Positions 47,537-55,470 of a stretch of 64,000 nucleotides of DNA are shown in pieces. This DNA comes from CAZLMW01 sp964560875 (GTDB lineage: Bacteria > Myxococcota_A > UBA9042): NCBI GenBank assembly GCA_964560875.1, contig CAZLMW010000029.1, forward strand, positions 1 through 64,000, given 5' to 3'. A model generated the notes under the pieces. The model made no database searches and was not told the origin of the DNA. It saw nothing but the letters and a program-made list of their open reading frames with translations. The position numbers were made by a program, and so were the translations under genes. Position 1 is the first letter of the stretch. Each line of letters starts with the position of its first letter.

Positions 47537-48952
47537 TCAATCTGCGGTCACGACTGGGGTCGCCGCGGGCGCGAGAGTTGGCGTGACGAGCCCGGAGAGA
47601 TCGAGCGCCGCGTCCACTTCGCTGATATTGGCGGCTTCGATGGAGTAGGCCGCGGCCGGATCATGGCTGCCCTTGACGCCCATCACGCGAACGTAAACGC
47701 GGGGTCCCCCGGCGACGTAGCGGGCCACCTCGACCACGCCGCCCTTATGGGGACCGATGACCCACAACGGCTCGCTCGGCGGCGACGAAACCATGACCTT
47801 CGCACGCACGCCTTCGGGCGGCTTGACGGTGAATCCGACGGTCGTACCGGGATCGACGTCGATCGCGTACCAGTCGGCGTCTTTGCGACCGTCCAGCAGG
47901 CCCTTGAGGCGATGATCGAAGCGCAACATGGCAGCGTCGGCGCGTCTGTCGTTGGGCTCTCGTTCATCGACGCGTCCGCCAAGGCACCCGGCAGCACCGG
48001 CGCAGTCGGGGGGGGAGAGCGCGACGGCGTACCGGTGATCAGCTTGCGCACCCGAGATGGCGGCCACCGCGACGCTGTCGACGCCACGCAACAGACCCGG
48101 CGCGAGGTTTGGAATCGAGATGCCGCGCCCTCGCGTCGACACGCGTTTGAGGCGAACCTGGCCGTCCGCCTGCCGCAGCTCCACGCCGATGATGACGTTG
48201 GGCACACCGGCGACGGCGAGCGTCAACGGCTGCCTGGCCGAACCTGCGTCGCCCGTTCGCAGGCTGAACACGTCCACGTCGCCGGGACGAGACAGCGTTG
48301 CCTGGATAACCTGGCCGGGCGCGACAACGGGCCCCGAAGCGAGCGGTTTTTCGTTGGGCTCCTGCTCTTCACCCGCGGTCCGCGTGCGGCTGCCGGTGCG
48401 CAACCGATAGCCACCGCCGACAGGAGCCCGCTCGTCTTTCTTGCCGGCGACACAACGAATCCGCACGACCAATCCGGCGGCCGTGAGCCCAACGGCATCG
48501 AGCACGGAGCGACCGGTCTTGGCGACCCGTCCTACCTGAAGCGGCGTGGACGACCCCACTGAAAACACGGCGATTTCTGTGCACGCGGGCGCCTCGATCA
48601 GCTCGATTCGCGCGACGCGTCCAGCGCCGGGATGACCGGGTATAGCGTAGAAATCGGTCGCGCCGGGCACATCACCGGGCGGACCAACAGTGCCTTTGAC
48701 CACGGCTGAAGCGGGCAGCTTCTGGGCTTTGGCGAGGCCGTCGTTCGGCTCGACTTCGGCGACCTCGGTCGCGCGAGCCATCGCACCGAAAGCGGGATCA
48801 CCGCCGTTTTCGGCGCCGCCCGGTGTCTTGGGAAAGAGCGTGGATGCGGGGAGCTGCTCGTGTGCTTCGCGCTTGCATCCGGCCAGCGCCAGCCCAACCG
48901 CGAAAAGGGCGATCGACCGGCGAAAACAGCGGCTGGATTGCCGCGCGTACAC
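47537..48952 (-). CDS. Lipoprotein with three PPC-like domains
   Basis: A 471-residue lipoprotein; signal peptide with lipobox LALAGC (Cys 26). Three beta domains of the pre-peptidase C-terminal (PPC) type each start with a Glu-Pro-Asn motif: EVEPNDGLAKAQKL with GATDFYAI (about 65-180), EQEPNEKPLA with DVDVFSL (about 195-310) and EREPNDRRADAA with DADWYAIDV (about 330-445). PPC domains are usually carried by secreted peptidases; no peptidase domain is present, so this may be a binding or chaperone-like protein. The GTG start lies four bases after the skp stop, hence an operon with skp. Confidence 0.8.
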   Translation of the reverse strand: MYARQSSRCFRRSIALFAVGLALAGCKREAHEQLPASTLFPKTPGGAENGGDPAFGAMARATEVAEVEPNDGLAKAQKLPASAVVKGTVGPPGDVPGATDFYAIPGHPGAGRVARIELIEAPACTEIAVFSVGSSTPLQVGRVAKTGRSVLDAVGLTAAGLVVRIRCVAGKKDERAPVGGGYRLRTGSRTRTAGEEQEPNEKPLASGPVVAPGQVIQATLSRPGDVDVFSLRTGDAGSARQPLTLAVAGVPNVIIGVELRQADGQVRLKRVSTRGRGISIPNLAPGLLRGVDSVAVAAISGAQADHRYAVALSPPDCAGAAGCLGGRVDEREPNDRRADAAMLRFDHRLKGLLDGRKDADWYAIDVDPGTTVGFTVKPPEGVRAKVMVSSPPSEPLWVIGPHKGGVVEVARYVAGGPRVYVRVMGVKGSHDPAAAYSIEAANISEVDAALDLSGLVTPTLAPAATPVVTAD

Positions 48953-48956
48953 GCCT

Positions 48957-49535
48957 CTACTTGCCCATTCGCTTGGTCACTTCGGCGGTGATATCGACGG
49001 CAGCAACGTGGTAGACGACGGCGACCCGGTTGAGAACCAGCGTGTAGCCGTTCTTCTTCGCGATCGTGTTGATGTGACCCTTGATCTTGGTCTCGATCGG
49101 CTTGAGCAGCTGGGCCTCTTTCTTGGCGAGCTGCTTGAGCGCCGTGCGCTGCGTCTTCTGGAACGCGAGGATCTCTTCCTGGAAGCGACGCGCCTTGGCC
49201 TGGAATTCCTGCGCCTTGGCCTTGAGCAGCGGCGTGATGCCCTTGCGTCCGGCTTTCGCCAGCTCTTTTTCGAGGTTCATGCGCTGCTGGACGAGCGACT
49301 TTTCCTGCTTCTTCAGCTCGTTATCGCGCCGCTTGAGCTGCTTCTTCTTGCGCTTTTGCATCGACTCGAACTGCGCTTTGGCGGCGCGACCGGCCTTGGT
49401 CGACAGCAGCACTTTCTGCAGGTCCACGACCGCGATTTTCTGAGATGCCGACGCGATTGCTGGCGTTGCAACGGTCACCGCGACGGCGACAGCTACGAGG
49501 CGGGCGATGATGACGGCACGGGATGCGCGGAACAT
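48957..49535 (-). CDS. skp: Periplasmic chaperone Skp/OmpH
   Basis: A 192-residue periplasmic chaperone for unfolded outer-membrane proteins. Signal peptide 1-31 ending AIASA, then KIAVVDLQKVLLSTKAGRAA, the family's first strand and helix, and a long Lys/Arg/Glu coiled coil (55-145) that forms the tentacles. A conserved late segment KKNGYTLVLNRVAVVYHV closes the body. GGAGG five to six bases upstream fixes ATG 49535; an in-frame upstream ATG is not needed. It is the first gene of a two-gene unit with the PPC lipoprotein and works with BamA, also in this window. Confidence 0.9.
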   Translation of the reverse strand: MFRASRAVIIARLVAVAVAVTVATPAIASASQKIAVVDLQKVLLSTKAGRAAKAQFESMQKRKKKQLKRRDNELKKQEKSLVQQRMNLEKELAKAGRKGITPLLKAKAQEFQAKARRFQEEILAFQKTQRTALKQLAKKEAQLLKPIETKIKGHINTIAKKNGYTLVLNRVAVVYHVAAVDITAEVTKRMGK

Positions 49536-49711
49536 GGTGTCCTCCAAGGGGCGAGATTTCGCGGTGAAAAAGGGCCGCGACAATCAACGAACAGGCGCGG
49601 GGTTATCGCCGCTGCATCCGGAACGGTCAAGCGAGCCGGTTCATTCGCTCCGGGGGCTCAACATACGCGGCGGCGCTTCTATTTCATCTCTGACCTTGCT
49701 ACCCCGTCGTC

Positions 49712-50662
49712 ATGACACTGCCCACGACTCACCGCCACACGGTGCGCGGTCTCGATCTCGCCTTCCACACCTGGGGGGATCCGAGCCGCCCGATGATCAT
49801 CTGCGTGCACGGATTTCTCGACTGCGGCAAGTCCTGGGGTGATGTCGCGAGTCACCTTTGTGACCGCTATTACGTCGTCGCACCCGACATGCGCGGATTC
49901 GGCGAGAGCGGCTGGGTCGGCGACGGCGGCTACTATCACTTCTACGACTACTACACCGACATGATGGCGCTGCTTGATCACCTCGGCGCCGAAACCGTCG
50001 CGCTGGTCGGTCACTCGATGGGCGGCTCCATCGTCAGCGGGCTGGCGTCTCTGATCGGGCCCCAATGCAGGTCCGCCGTCTTGATCGAAGGACTTGGGCC
50101 GCCGGCGAGCGATCCGGCGCACACCGTTGGGCGCCTGCGTCTTTGGGCGGCCGCGATGTCTCGCGCGACGGTCCAGGGGCCATCATCGGAGCGCCGCAAG
50201 CACAGGCGCGTCATGCCCGACCTCTCGGCCGCTGCTTTTCGGCTGCGCAAGTACAATTCACGGCTCGGCGTGGCCCGGTCGATGACCCTGGCGGTCGCGT
50301 TGACCGAACCGACGGAGGCGCTCGACGGCGTTGTCTTTCGCCACGACCCGCTGCACATGACGCCCGCCGCCAAGCCCTATTGGATGCAAGAAGCGCATGC
50401 GATGTGGAGATCGATCGCGTGTCCGGTGCTGCTGCTGTCAGGCGCCGAGTCGAGCATGCCGACCGAAGATCTCGAGGGCCGCTTTTCGCACCTGCCAACG
50501 GCGCGTTCGTTCCTGGTCCCAGCCGCTGGCCACAACGTGCACCACGACCGACCGGAGCTCGTTGCCGGCGCGATCGACGCCTGGGTGAGTGACACGCACG
50601 AATCGCTTCCAGATGAGCTTTCGGAGGGCTTTCCGACGCCGGGTCGCCCCGCCGTTCGGTAG
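49712..50662 (+). CDS. Alpha/beta hydrolase
   Basis: A 316-residue hydrolase without signal peptide. The oxyanion-side motif is IICVHGFLDCGKSW, the nucleophile elbow is GHSMGGS (Ser about 98), and the catalytic His is probably in PAAGHNVHHDR near 275; an acidic partner in the CPVLLLSGAESSM strand region completes the triad. It resembles the broad MhpC/epoxide-hydrolase-like group; the substrate is unknown. It is divergent from skp and convergent with the large lipase-like gene, whose stop is 6 bp away. Confidence 0.85.
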   Translation: MTLPTTHRHTVRGLDLAFHTWGDPSRPMIICVHGFLDCGKSWGDVASHLCDRYYVVAPDMRGFGESGWVGDGGYYHFYDYYTDMMALLDHLGAETVALVGHSMGGSIVSGLASLIGPQCRSAVLIEGLGPPASDPAHTVGRLRLWAAAMSRATVQGPSSERRKHRRVMPDLSAAAFRLRKYNSRLGVARSMTLAVALTEPTEALDGVVFRHDPLHMTPAAKPYWMQEAHAMWRSIACPVLLLSGAESSMPTEDLEGRFSHLPTARSFLVPAAGHNVHHDRPELVAGAIDAWVSDTHESLPDELSEGFPTPGRPAVR

Positions 50663-50668
50663 CTACGG

Positions 50669-52735
50669 CTATTGGATGATGGCTTCGCCGGTCGACGCGA
50701 CCGAGAACAGGAAGTCGCTGTACATCATCGCCGCTTCTTCGTCGTGAAAGACAACGAAGTGGTCGCCCTTGGGGTACTGCACGAGCAGGCCGGTCACGCG
50801 GTGTTTGCCGAATGTCAGGTTGTTGGTGACGGGCAACTTGAGCACCGGCGTCTTTTTGGCCACCGCCGCTTCGCTGAGATGCGCGGCGGGATGCAGGATC
50901 GCGAGGTTCATCGACGCCGCGAGCGCTTCGGCAGCAGATGCGACGCTGGCTTCATCCTTTACGCCCTCGGTCATCAACACGTGCGGCGGACGCTTGTTGG
51001 CGTCGCGGACGAAGACCTCGCGGCCGTAGGCGATCGGGTCGGTGATGTCGACCAGCATCTGGATCAGCGAGATCGCGGGGTGAAACTCGCTGAGCTCGTT
51101 GTCGTCGAGCTTGAGCGTGTTGCTGATCAATTGCGGGAAGTCGACGATGTCCTTGCGCATCACCGCGGTCAGCGACAACCCGCCGCTGGCGCCTGAGAAC
51201 ATGAACGCGCGGAAGTTCGGCTCGATCGACGCGAGCAGGACGCCAACGAGGCCGCCCTGGCTGTGGCCCATGAACATCATCCGGTTGGGGTCGAGTTCGA
51301 TGTCCTTGTTGCCCGGAGCGTTGGCGGCGGGGATGTTCAGCTTTCCCTCGCGCAGCATCTCGAGCAGGAAGACGTTGTCGAGCACGCCCTGGCGAAACGT
51401 CGTGCGACCGGACACCGGATTGAGGAAGTTGAACGAATAGAGCTGCAGGATGCTCTTGTCCAGCTCCACTCCGGCGCGAGGGCCGTGCAGGGGCTGATCG
51501 ATTCCGACGACGACGAGGCCTTGTTTGGTCAGCAGCTCAGCGACCTCGTATTTGCCGCCCTTGGCGAAGCCGTCGTACGAGCCGCCCGTGCCATGGGAGT
51601 AGATGACCACCGGCAGCTTGCCGCCGACCTCCTGGCTGCGATCCTTGGGCACGGCGATGGCGACCCGGAGCGTTTCCTTCCGTTGCACCACCGGGTTGCC
51701 GCTCTTGTCGAAGACGAAGCCGCCACCTTTGCTGGCATAGGGCGGCTCACCCTGCTGGAAGTTGGGCGCGAGGTATTGGCCCCGGATCAGTCGGTAGCTC
51801 TTCTTGGGCGGGTCGGCAGTCCACGCGATGGCGTTAAAGCGCTCGGTCTTGTCGCGCACGAACTTGGCGACTTTGCGGAGCGGCGCGACGGGATCACCGG
51901 TGGTCAGCACGGTCGCGGCGGCGATATCCATCGGTGGCACGTCGATGGTCTTGTCGGCCAGCGCGTCGGTGAGCGGCTTGAACGCAGCAGCCAGCTTTTG
52001 CTGATCCGCGTCGAGGGCATCGGTGCGGACACTCGTGGCGAAGTCGATCACCTCGGCGAGATTCTTGGGTCGTGCGAGAACCTTGTTGTCCGCGTCACGC
52101 ACGCCGCGCCGCAACACCATCGCGTACGTGCTCTTCGAACGCAGAGGCGTGCCCCACGTGGGCTGGACCATCAGCATGTTGGCCTTGAGCAGCTGGCCGG
52201 ACGTGGCGCCCGACAGCTTCCACCGAAGTGGGACGAGTTCGCCGCGGTGTTTGCCGTTGGCCGTCACGTCGATGAGGAACAGGTATTTCTGCGTCGTCGT
52301 CTCTTTCGCGGTGGGCAGCTGCTTGGGGTCGAGCGCGTTGTCCATCGGAAAGTAGACGGTTGGCTGAATTCCCCATCCGTCCAGCTCCTTGCCCGTCGTC
52401 AGGTAGTTGTCGAGCAACTGCTCCTGCTTGACGTCTTTGTCGCGCGGCGGCGGGAAGCCGGATAGGTCGACCGACCCGCCCTTGAGGCGCATGTCGCTGG
52501 GAAACGGCATCGCATGCCAGCTCTTGCCCTTGAGGTCGTACAGCGCCGCCGCGCCGGTCTCTTCGCCTTTGTGGGGATCGAAGCCCGGGTCGCCTTCTTT
52601 CGGTTCGGCTGTCTTTTCGTCACCGTCGCCCCCGTCGTCCGTCCCGCACGCATGCAGGCCGCTAAGACCGAGCGCGAGCGCCAGGAGAATAACGACGCGG
52701 CGATCCGCGGATCGGCCAACGCTGAGAGAGGACAC
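50669..52735 (-). CDS. Lipase/esterase-like lipoprotein
   Basis: A 688-residue lipoprotein with signal peptide and lipobox LHAC (Cys about 30) followed by an Asp/Glu-rich spacer. The N-terminal half with WHAMPFPSDMRLKGGSVDLS and STYAMVLRRGVRDADNKVL recalls the bacterial lipase N-terminal domain of extracellular lipases. The C-terminal half is an alpha/beta hydrolase: VVIYSHGTGGSYDGF for the oxyanion loop, MFMGHSQGGLVGVLL for the nucleophile Ser, and GDHFVVFHDEEA near the end for the His. It probably hydrolyses esters outside the cell membrane. The GTG start lies three bases after the deoC stop. Confidence 0.82.
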   Translation of the reverse strand: MSSLSVGRSADRRVVILLALALGLSGLHACGTDDGGDGDEKTAEPKEGDPGFDPHKGEETGAAALYDLKGKSWHAMPFPSDMRLKGGSVDLSGFPPPRDKDVKQEQLLDNYLTTGKELDGWGIQPTVYFPMDNALDPKQLPTAKETTTQKYLFLIDVTANGKHRGELVPLRWKLSGATSGQLLKANMLMVQPTWGTPLRSKSTYAMVLRRGVRDADNKVLARPKNLAEVIDFATSVRTDALDADQQKLAAAFKPLTDALADKTIDVPPMDIAAATVLTTGDPVAPLRKVAKFVRDKTERFNAIAWTADPPKKSYRLIRGQYLAPNFQQGEPPYASKGGGFVFDKSGNPVVQRKETLRVAIAVPKDRSQEVGGKLPVVIYSHGTGGSYDGFAKGGKYEVAELLTKQGLVVVGIDQPLHGPRAGVELDKSILQLYSFNFLNPVSGRTTFRQGVLDNVFLLEMLREGKLNIPAANAPGNKDIELDPNRMMFMGHSQGGLVGVLLASIEPNFRAFMFSGASGGLSLTAVMRKDIVDFPQLISNTLKLDDNELSEFHPAISLIQMLVDITDPIAYGREVFVRDANKRPPHVLMTEGVKDEASVASAAEALAASMNLAILHPAAHLSEAAVAKKTPVLKLPVTNNLTFGKHRVTGLLVQYPKGDHFVVFHDEEAAMMYSDFLFSVASTGEAIIQ

Positions 52736-52738
52736 CAG

Positions 52739-53683
52739 CTAGTACCCGCCGACTGCGCGTTTCGCGCCTTTTTTCGCTTTGGCCGCGCCCTTGACGATGG
52801 CCACGGACGCGCTGGCGCCGATTCGGGTGGCTCCGGCGGCGATCATCGCGTCGGCTGCATCGGCATCGCGCACACCACCGGACGCTTTGACCTCGAGCTC
52901 CGCACCGACGGTCTGCTTCATAAGCGCGACATCCTCTGCGGTGGCGCCGCCCGGCCCAAACCCTGTGGACGTCTTCACGAACGCGGCGCCTGCGACCTTG
53001 CTGAGCGCCGAAGCGATGACGATCTCTTCGCGTGTCAACTCGCCGGTCTCCAGGATGACTTTCACGATCGCCGGCTTGCTGGCCTGCACGACCTTGTGGA
53101 TGTCATCGAGCACGGTGGCGTAATCGCCGGACTTGCACGCGCCGATGTTGATCACCATATCGATCTCGGTCGCGCCGGCGCGAACGGCCTCTTTGGCTTC
53201 GAACGCCTTGGCGGCTCCGGTGGTTGCGCCGAGCGGGAACCCGACGACGGTGCAGACCGCAACACCACTGCCGCGCAGCGCCCGCACGCAATAGGGCACG
53301 TTGGACGGGTTCACACAGACCGAAGCGAACTTGTACTTGGCGGCCTCGTCGCACAGCTTCTTGAGCTCTTCGCGCGTGGTTTTCGCCTTCAAAAGCGTGT
53401 GATCGATGTAGCGCGCGAGGTCGGCTCGGACGAGCTTGGGATCGAGCCCGGCTGCCCTGGCGCTGACTCGAGCTGCGCCGATATCGATGATCTTGCGGGT
53501 GTCTCGCGAACGACGAGCGACCGACCAGCCACATCCCACGCAGTCGCCTTTGCCGGCGGAGCAGGGTTTGGTCGGGCTGGGTTTGCCGTGGCTGCGACCG
53601 TGGCTCGGGCCGCCGCGTGCGAGCTCTTGGCGCACCCGGTCGGCGATCGTCTGAACGAGGACTTCGAAATCGCGATCGCTCAC
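52739..53683 (-). CDS. deoC: Deoxyribose-phosphate aldolase with N-terminal extension
   Basis: A 314-residue DERA, splitting 2-deoxyribose 5-phosphate to glyceraldehyde 3-phosphate and acetaldehyde. The TIM-barrel starts near residue 90 (YIDHTLLKAKTTREEL). The Schiff-base lysine is in FVKTSTGF (about 237) and the proton-relay lysine in KASGGVRD. The first 85 residues are extra: an amphipathic helix (DFEVLVQTIADRVRQELARG) and a Cys-rich linker with four cysteines (CSAGKGDCVGCGWS). Similar helices target enzymes to bacterial microcompartments. GTG 53683 has GGAG upstream and is preferred to TTG 53695. Operon with the downstream lipase-like gene. Confidence 0.9.
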   Translation of the reverse strand: MSDRDFEVLVQTIADRVRQELARGGPSHGRSHGKPSPTKPCSAGKGDCVGCGWSVARRSRDTRKIIDIGAARVSARAAGLDPKLVRADLARYIDHTLLKAKTTREELKKLCDEAAKYKFASVCVNPSNVPYCVRALRGSGVAVCTVVGFPLGATTGAAKAFEAKEAVRAGATEIDMVINIGACKSGDYATVLDDIHKVVQASKPAIVKVILETGELTREEIVIASALSKVAGAAFVKTSTGFGPGGATAEDVALMKQTVGAELEVKASGGVRDADAADAMIAAGATRIGASASVAIVKGAAKAKKGAKRAVGGY

Positions 53684-53752
53684 GGGGGGCTCCAAAAAGG
53701 GTCGTTTTGTCCGTGTTGAACGCGGTAAGGGACCACTGCCACCGGCGCGCTG

Positions 53753-54778
53753 TCAACCGCCGTGATGGGCGGCCTTCGGGGTGGCACGGAGGCGCAAGGC
53801 AAACAGCGATCCGACGAGCAGTACGACGACCCCGATCGGGCCAGGCTGCATCGGTCCGTCCGTCGAACCGACCACCGAGCAACCGCATCCCTTCGACTTG
53901 GGCTTGCCGTCGGCCTTGGGCGCGTCGAGAAGCGTGATCTTGAGCGGTTCGCGGCCGCTCGGATCGTGCTCGACCTTGATCTTCGTCCCCGGCTTGAGCG
54001 CGTCGGCTTTGCCGTTGAGGACGACCGTGTCCCACATACTGATGTCGCCTTCAATCTCGAAGCCGCGCCGGCCACCGTCCGCGGTCACGATGTAGAGCTT
54101 GCGGCCACCACGATCGAGCACCTTGGCGTTGTCCAGCACCTCGACCGACGTCCTCTTGATGAGGACGATCTCGGGCCGCACCACACCCTTTGGATCGTAT
54201 TTCACCGTGACCGTCGCGCTCTTGACGAGGTCCTTGATGGTGCCGCCGGCGATGCACTTGCCGAGCAGCTTGCGGTCCATGGGGATCGGGATGGCGACTG
54301 TGTGCTTGCTGTCCTTCTTCTTGCGGACATAGAGCAACGTCTCGGTGACTTCATCGATCAGCGCGGCGCGGACGATCGTGTACCGAAACCCTTTTGGCTT
54401 GGGCTTTGTCGCCATGTTCTCGGCCGTCAGCGCGTCGGCGGCGGCGGATGACTCGGTGGCCGGGGCTGCTCCGGGCGCGGCGTCCACGACAATCCCTGCA
54501 GCTGCGGTTGCGGGATCAGCGGCGGGATCGGCGGCAGCTGCGCCGGGCGGCAATGCGGGTTTTTCGTGTTTGGCCGGATCCGCGGCGTTCAGACCTGCGG
54601 CCTTGGACTCGTCGGTGTGTGCGCCCCCCGCGGGGTTGTTCAGGTCCCTGACCAGGCTCTTGGCGGCCTCGCGCGTCTTCGCAGGGACCTTGCGTTTGCT
54701 GGCGTGGGCGACGGTCGGCGACGCGACCAGCGCGGTCACGACGGCGGCCAAGAGGCGATGTCTGGGTGCTGCGGTCAT
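53753..54778 (-). CDS. Secreted protein with MYXO-CTERM-like tail
   Basis: A 341-residue exported protein. Signal peptide 1-27 (SPTVAHA), an Ala/Pro/Asp-rich disordered region to about 125, then a beta-rich domain (RYTIVRAALIDEVTETLLYV, VRPEIVLIKRTSVEVL, PGTKIKVEHDPSGREPLKIT). The C-terminus has KSKGCGCS, a spacer, a hydrophobic helix (PIGVVVLLVGSLFALRL) and basic residues, the MYXO-CTERM layout. Family unknown; a surface protein is inferred. A LexA-like box lies 25-41 bp upstream of the ATG. It follows deoC's start region by about 70 bp and is not obviously in its operon. Confidence 0.75.
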   Translation of the reverse strand: MTAAPRHRLLAAVVTALVASPTVAHASKRKVPAKTREAAKSLVRDLNNPAGGAHTDESKAAGLNAADPAKHEKPALPPGAAAADPAADPATAAAGIVVDAAPGAAPATESSAAADALTAENMATKPKPKGFRYTIVRAALIDEVTETLLYVRKKKDSKHTVAIPIPMDRKLLGKCIAGGTIKDLVKSATVTVKYDPKGVVRPEIVLIKRTSVEVLDNAKVLDRGGRKLYIVTADGGRRGFEIEGDISMWDTVVLNGKADALKPGTKIKVEHDPSGREPLKITLLDAPKADGKPKSKGCGCSVVGSTDGPMQPGPIGVVVLLVGSLFALRLRATPKAAHHGG

Positions 54779-54802
54779 CGGTCAACTCTATGAAATATAA
54801 AC

Positions 54803-54819
54803 GAACAAATCCGTTCAGC
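54803..54819 (+). promoter_or_regulatory. LexA-like SOS box 1
   Basis: GAACAAATCCGTTCAGC fits the reported Myxococcus xanthus LexA consensus, which I recall as CTRHAMRYBYGTTCAGS, at 15 of 17 positions. It lies 25-41 bp before the ATG of the MYXO-CTERM-like protein, where a repressor would block its promoter. Confidence 0.5.
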
Positions 54820-54930
54820 TCGATGGAAAATCGGGCTGGGGATGGCGCGGACGATAGCCAACCAACAACGCGCCAACAAGGAGCAGTGTCCCGCATAGGA
54901 CACAGAAAGACTTACGTGTGGCATTAAAAA

Positions 54931-54947
54931 CTGAACACGGGTTCAGC
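54931..54947 (+). promoter_or_regulatory. LexA-like SOS box 2
   Basis: CTGAACACGGGTTCAGC matches the recalled Myxococcus LexA consensus at 16 of 17 positions and is also a perfect inverted repeat, CTGAAC-ACGG-GTTCAG, so it would be read on both strands. It lies about 110 bp upstream of the small zinc-ribbon gene. Confidence 0.6.
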
Positions 54948-54950
54948 ATG

Positions 54951-54967
54951 GGATACATTTGTTCAGT
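54951..54967 (+). promoter_or_regulatory. LexA-like SOS box 3
   Basis: GGATACATTTGTTCAGT matches 14 of 17 positions of the recalled consensus. Its GTTCAG core is exactly 20 bp, two helical turns, after that of box 2, so both would face the same side of the DNA. A further CTGAAC occurs at 54984-54989. Confidence 0.45.
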
Positions 54968-55057
54968 ACCCGGCACTTGCGACCTGAACAGCGGGGCTGC
55001 AACCGGGTGCAACGAACGACCTGGCCACAACAACGACCTGGCCACATGGAGGACCCA

Positions 55058-55459
55058 ATGAACGAAGCCGGCACCACCACCAACCATCGCACCGTCAGCA
55101 CCATTCGGATCGCCTCGGCGTTGAGCAGTCCCGAGTCATCGCAGCGTCGTCGGTGCCCGTGTTGCATGGCAACCGTCGAGAACTGGCGACCGGTCATCTA
55201 CGGCCCGGTGGGTCCCGAGGTCGTCGCCCAGGCGCGTCGCGGGGAGGTGACGTTGGGTGGGATGAACCACGGACGCAACGAGCCGCGCTGGCATTGCATC
55301 CGTTGCCGCACCCGGTTTGGACGGCCGCGCGAGGACCTCGATCGCTTCGGTCGTGCGATCGCGACGATGAAGACGATGAGCGTCAAGCCCACGTCGACGC
55401 CGGCGTGGCGAACGATGCCGACGATGCGCATCCGGGCGATAACGCAAACGGCTGCTTGA
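55058..55459 (+). CDS. Small zinc-ribbon protein downstream of SOS-like boxes
   Basis: A 133-residue basic protein. Two cysteine knuckles, RCPCC near residue 33 and WHCIRC near 80, form a probable zinc ribbon. The C-terminal third is Thr/Met/Arg-rich and likely disordered. No family assigned. GGAGG five bases before ATG 55058 strongly supports the start. The upstream region carries LexA-like boxes and two 15-bp direct repeats (AACGACCTGGCCACA at 55015 and 55032). If the boxes work, it is a DNA-damage-induced gene. It converges on the POT gene. Confidence 0.7.
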   Translation: MNEAGTTTNHRTVSTIRIASALSSPESSQRRRCPCCMATVENWRPVIYGPVGPEVVAQARRGEVTLGGMNHGRNEPRWHCIRCRTRFGRPREDLDRFGRAIATMKTMSVKPTSTPAWRTMPTMRIRAITQTAA

Positions 55460-55470
55460 GCCGGGCTCGA

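Noticed and set aside
54886..54903. GTGTCC-CGCATA-GGACAC inverted repeat
   Set aside because: Perfect but short; no T-run and no match to a known operator, so no function is assigned.
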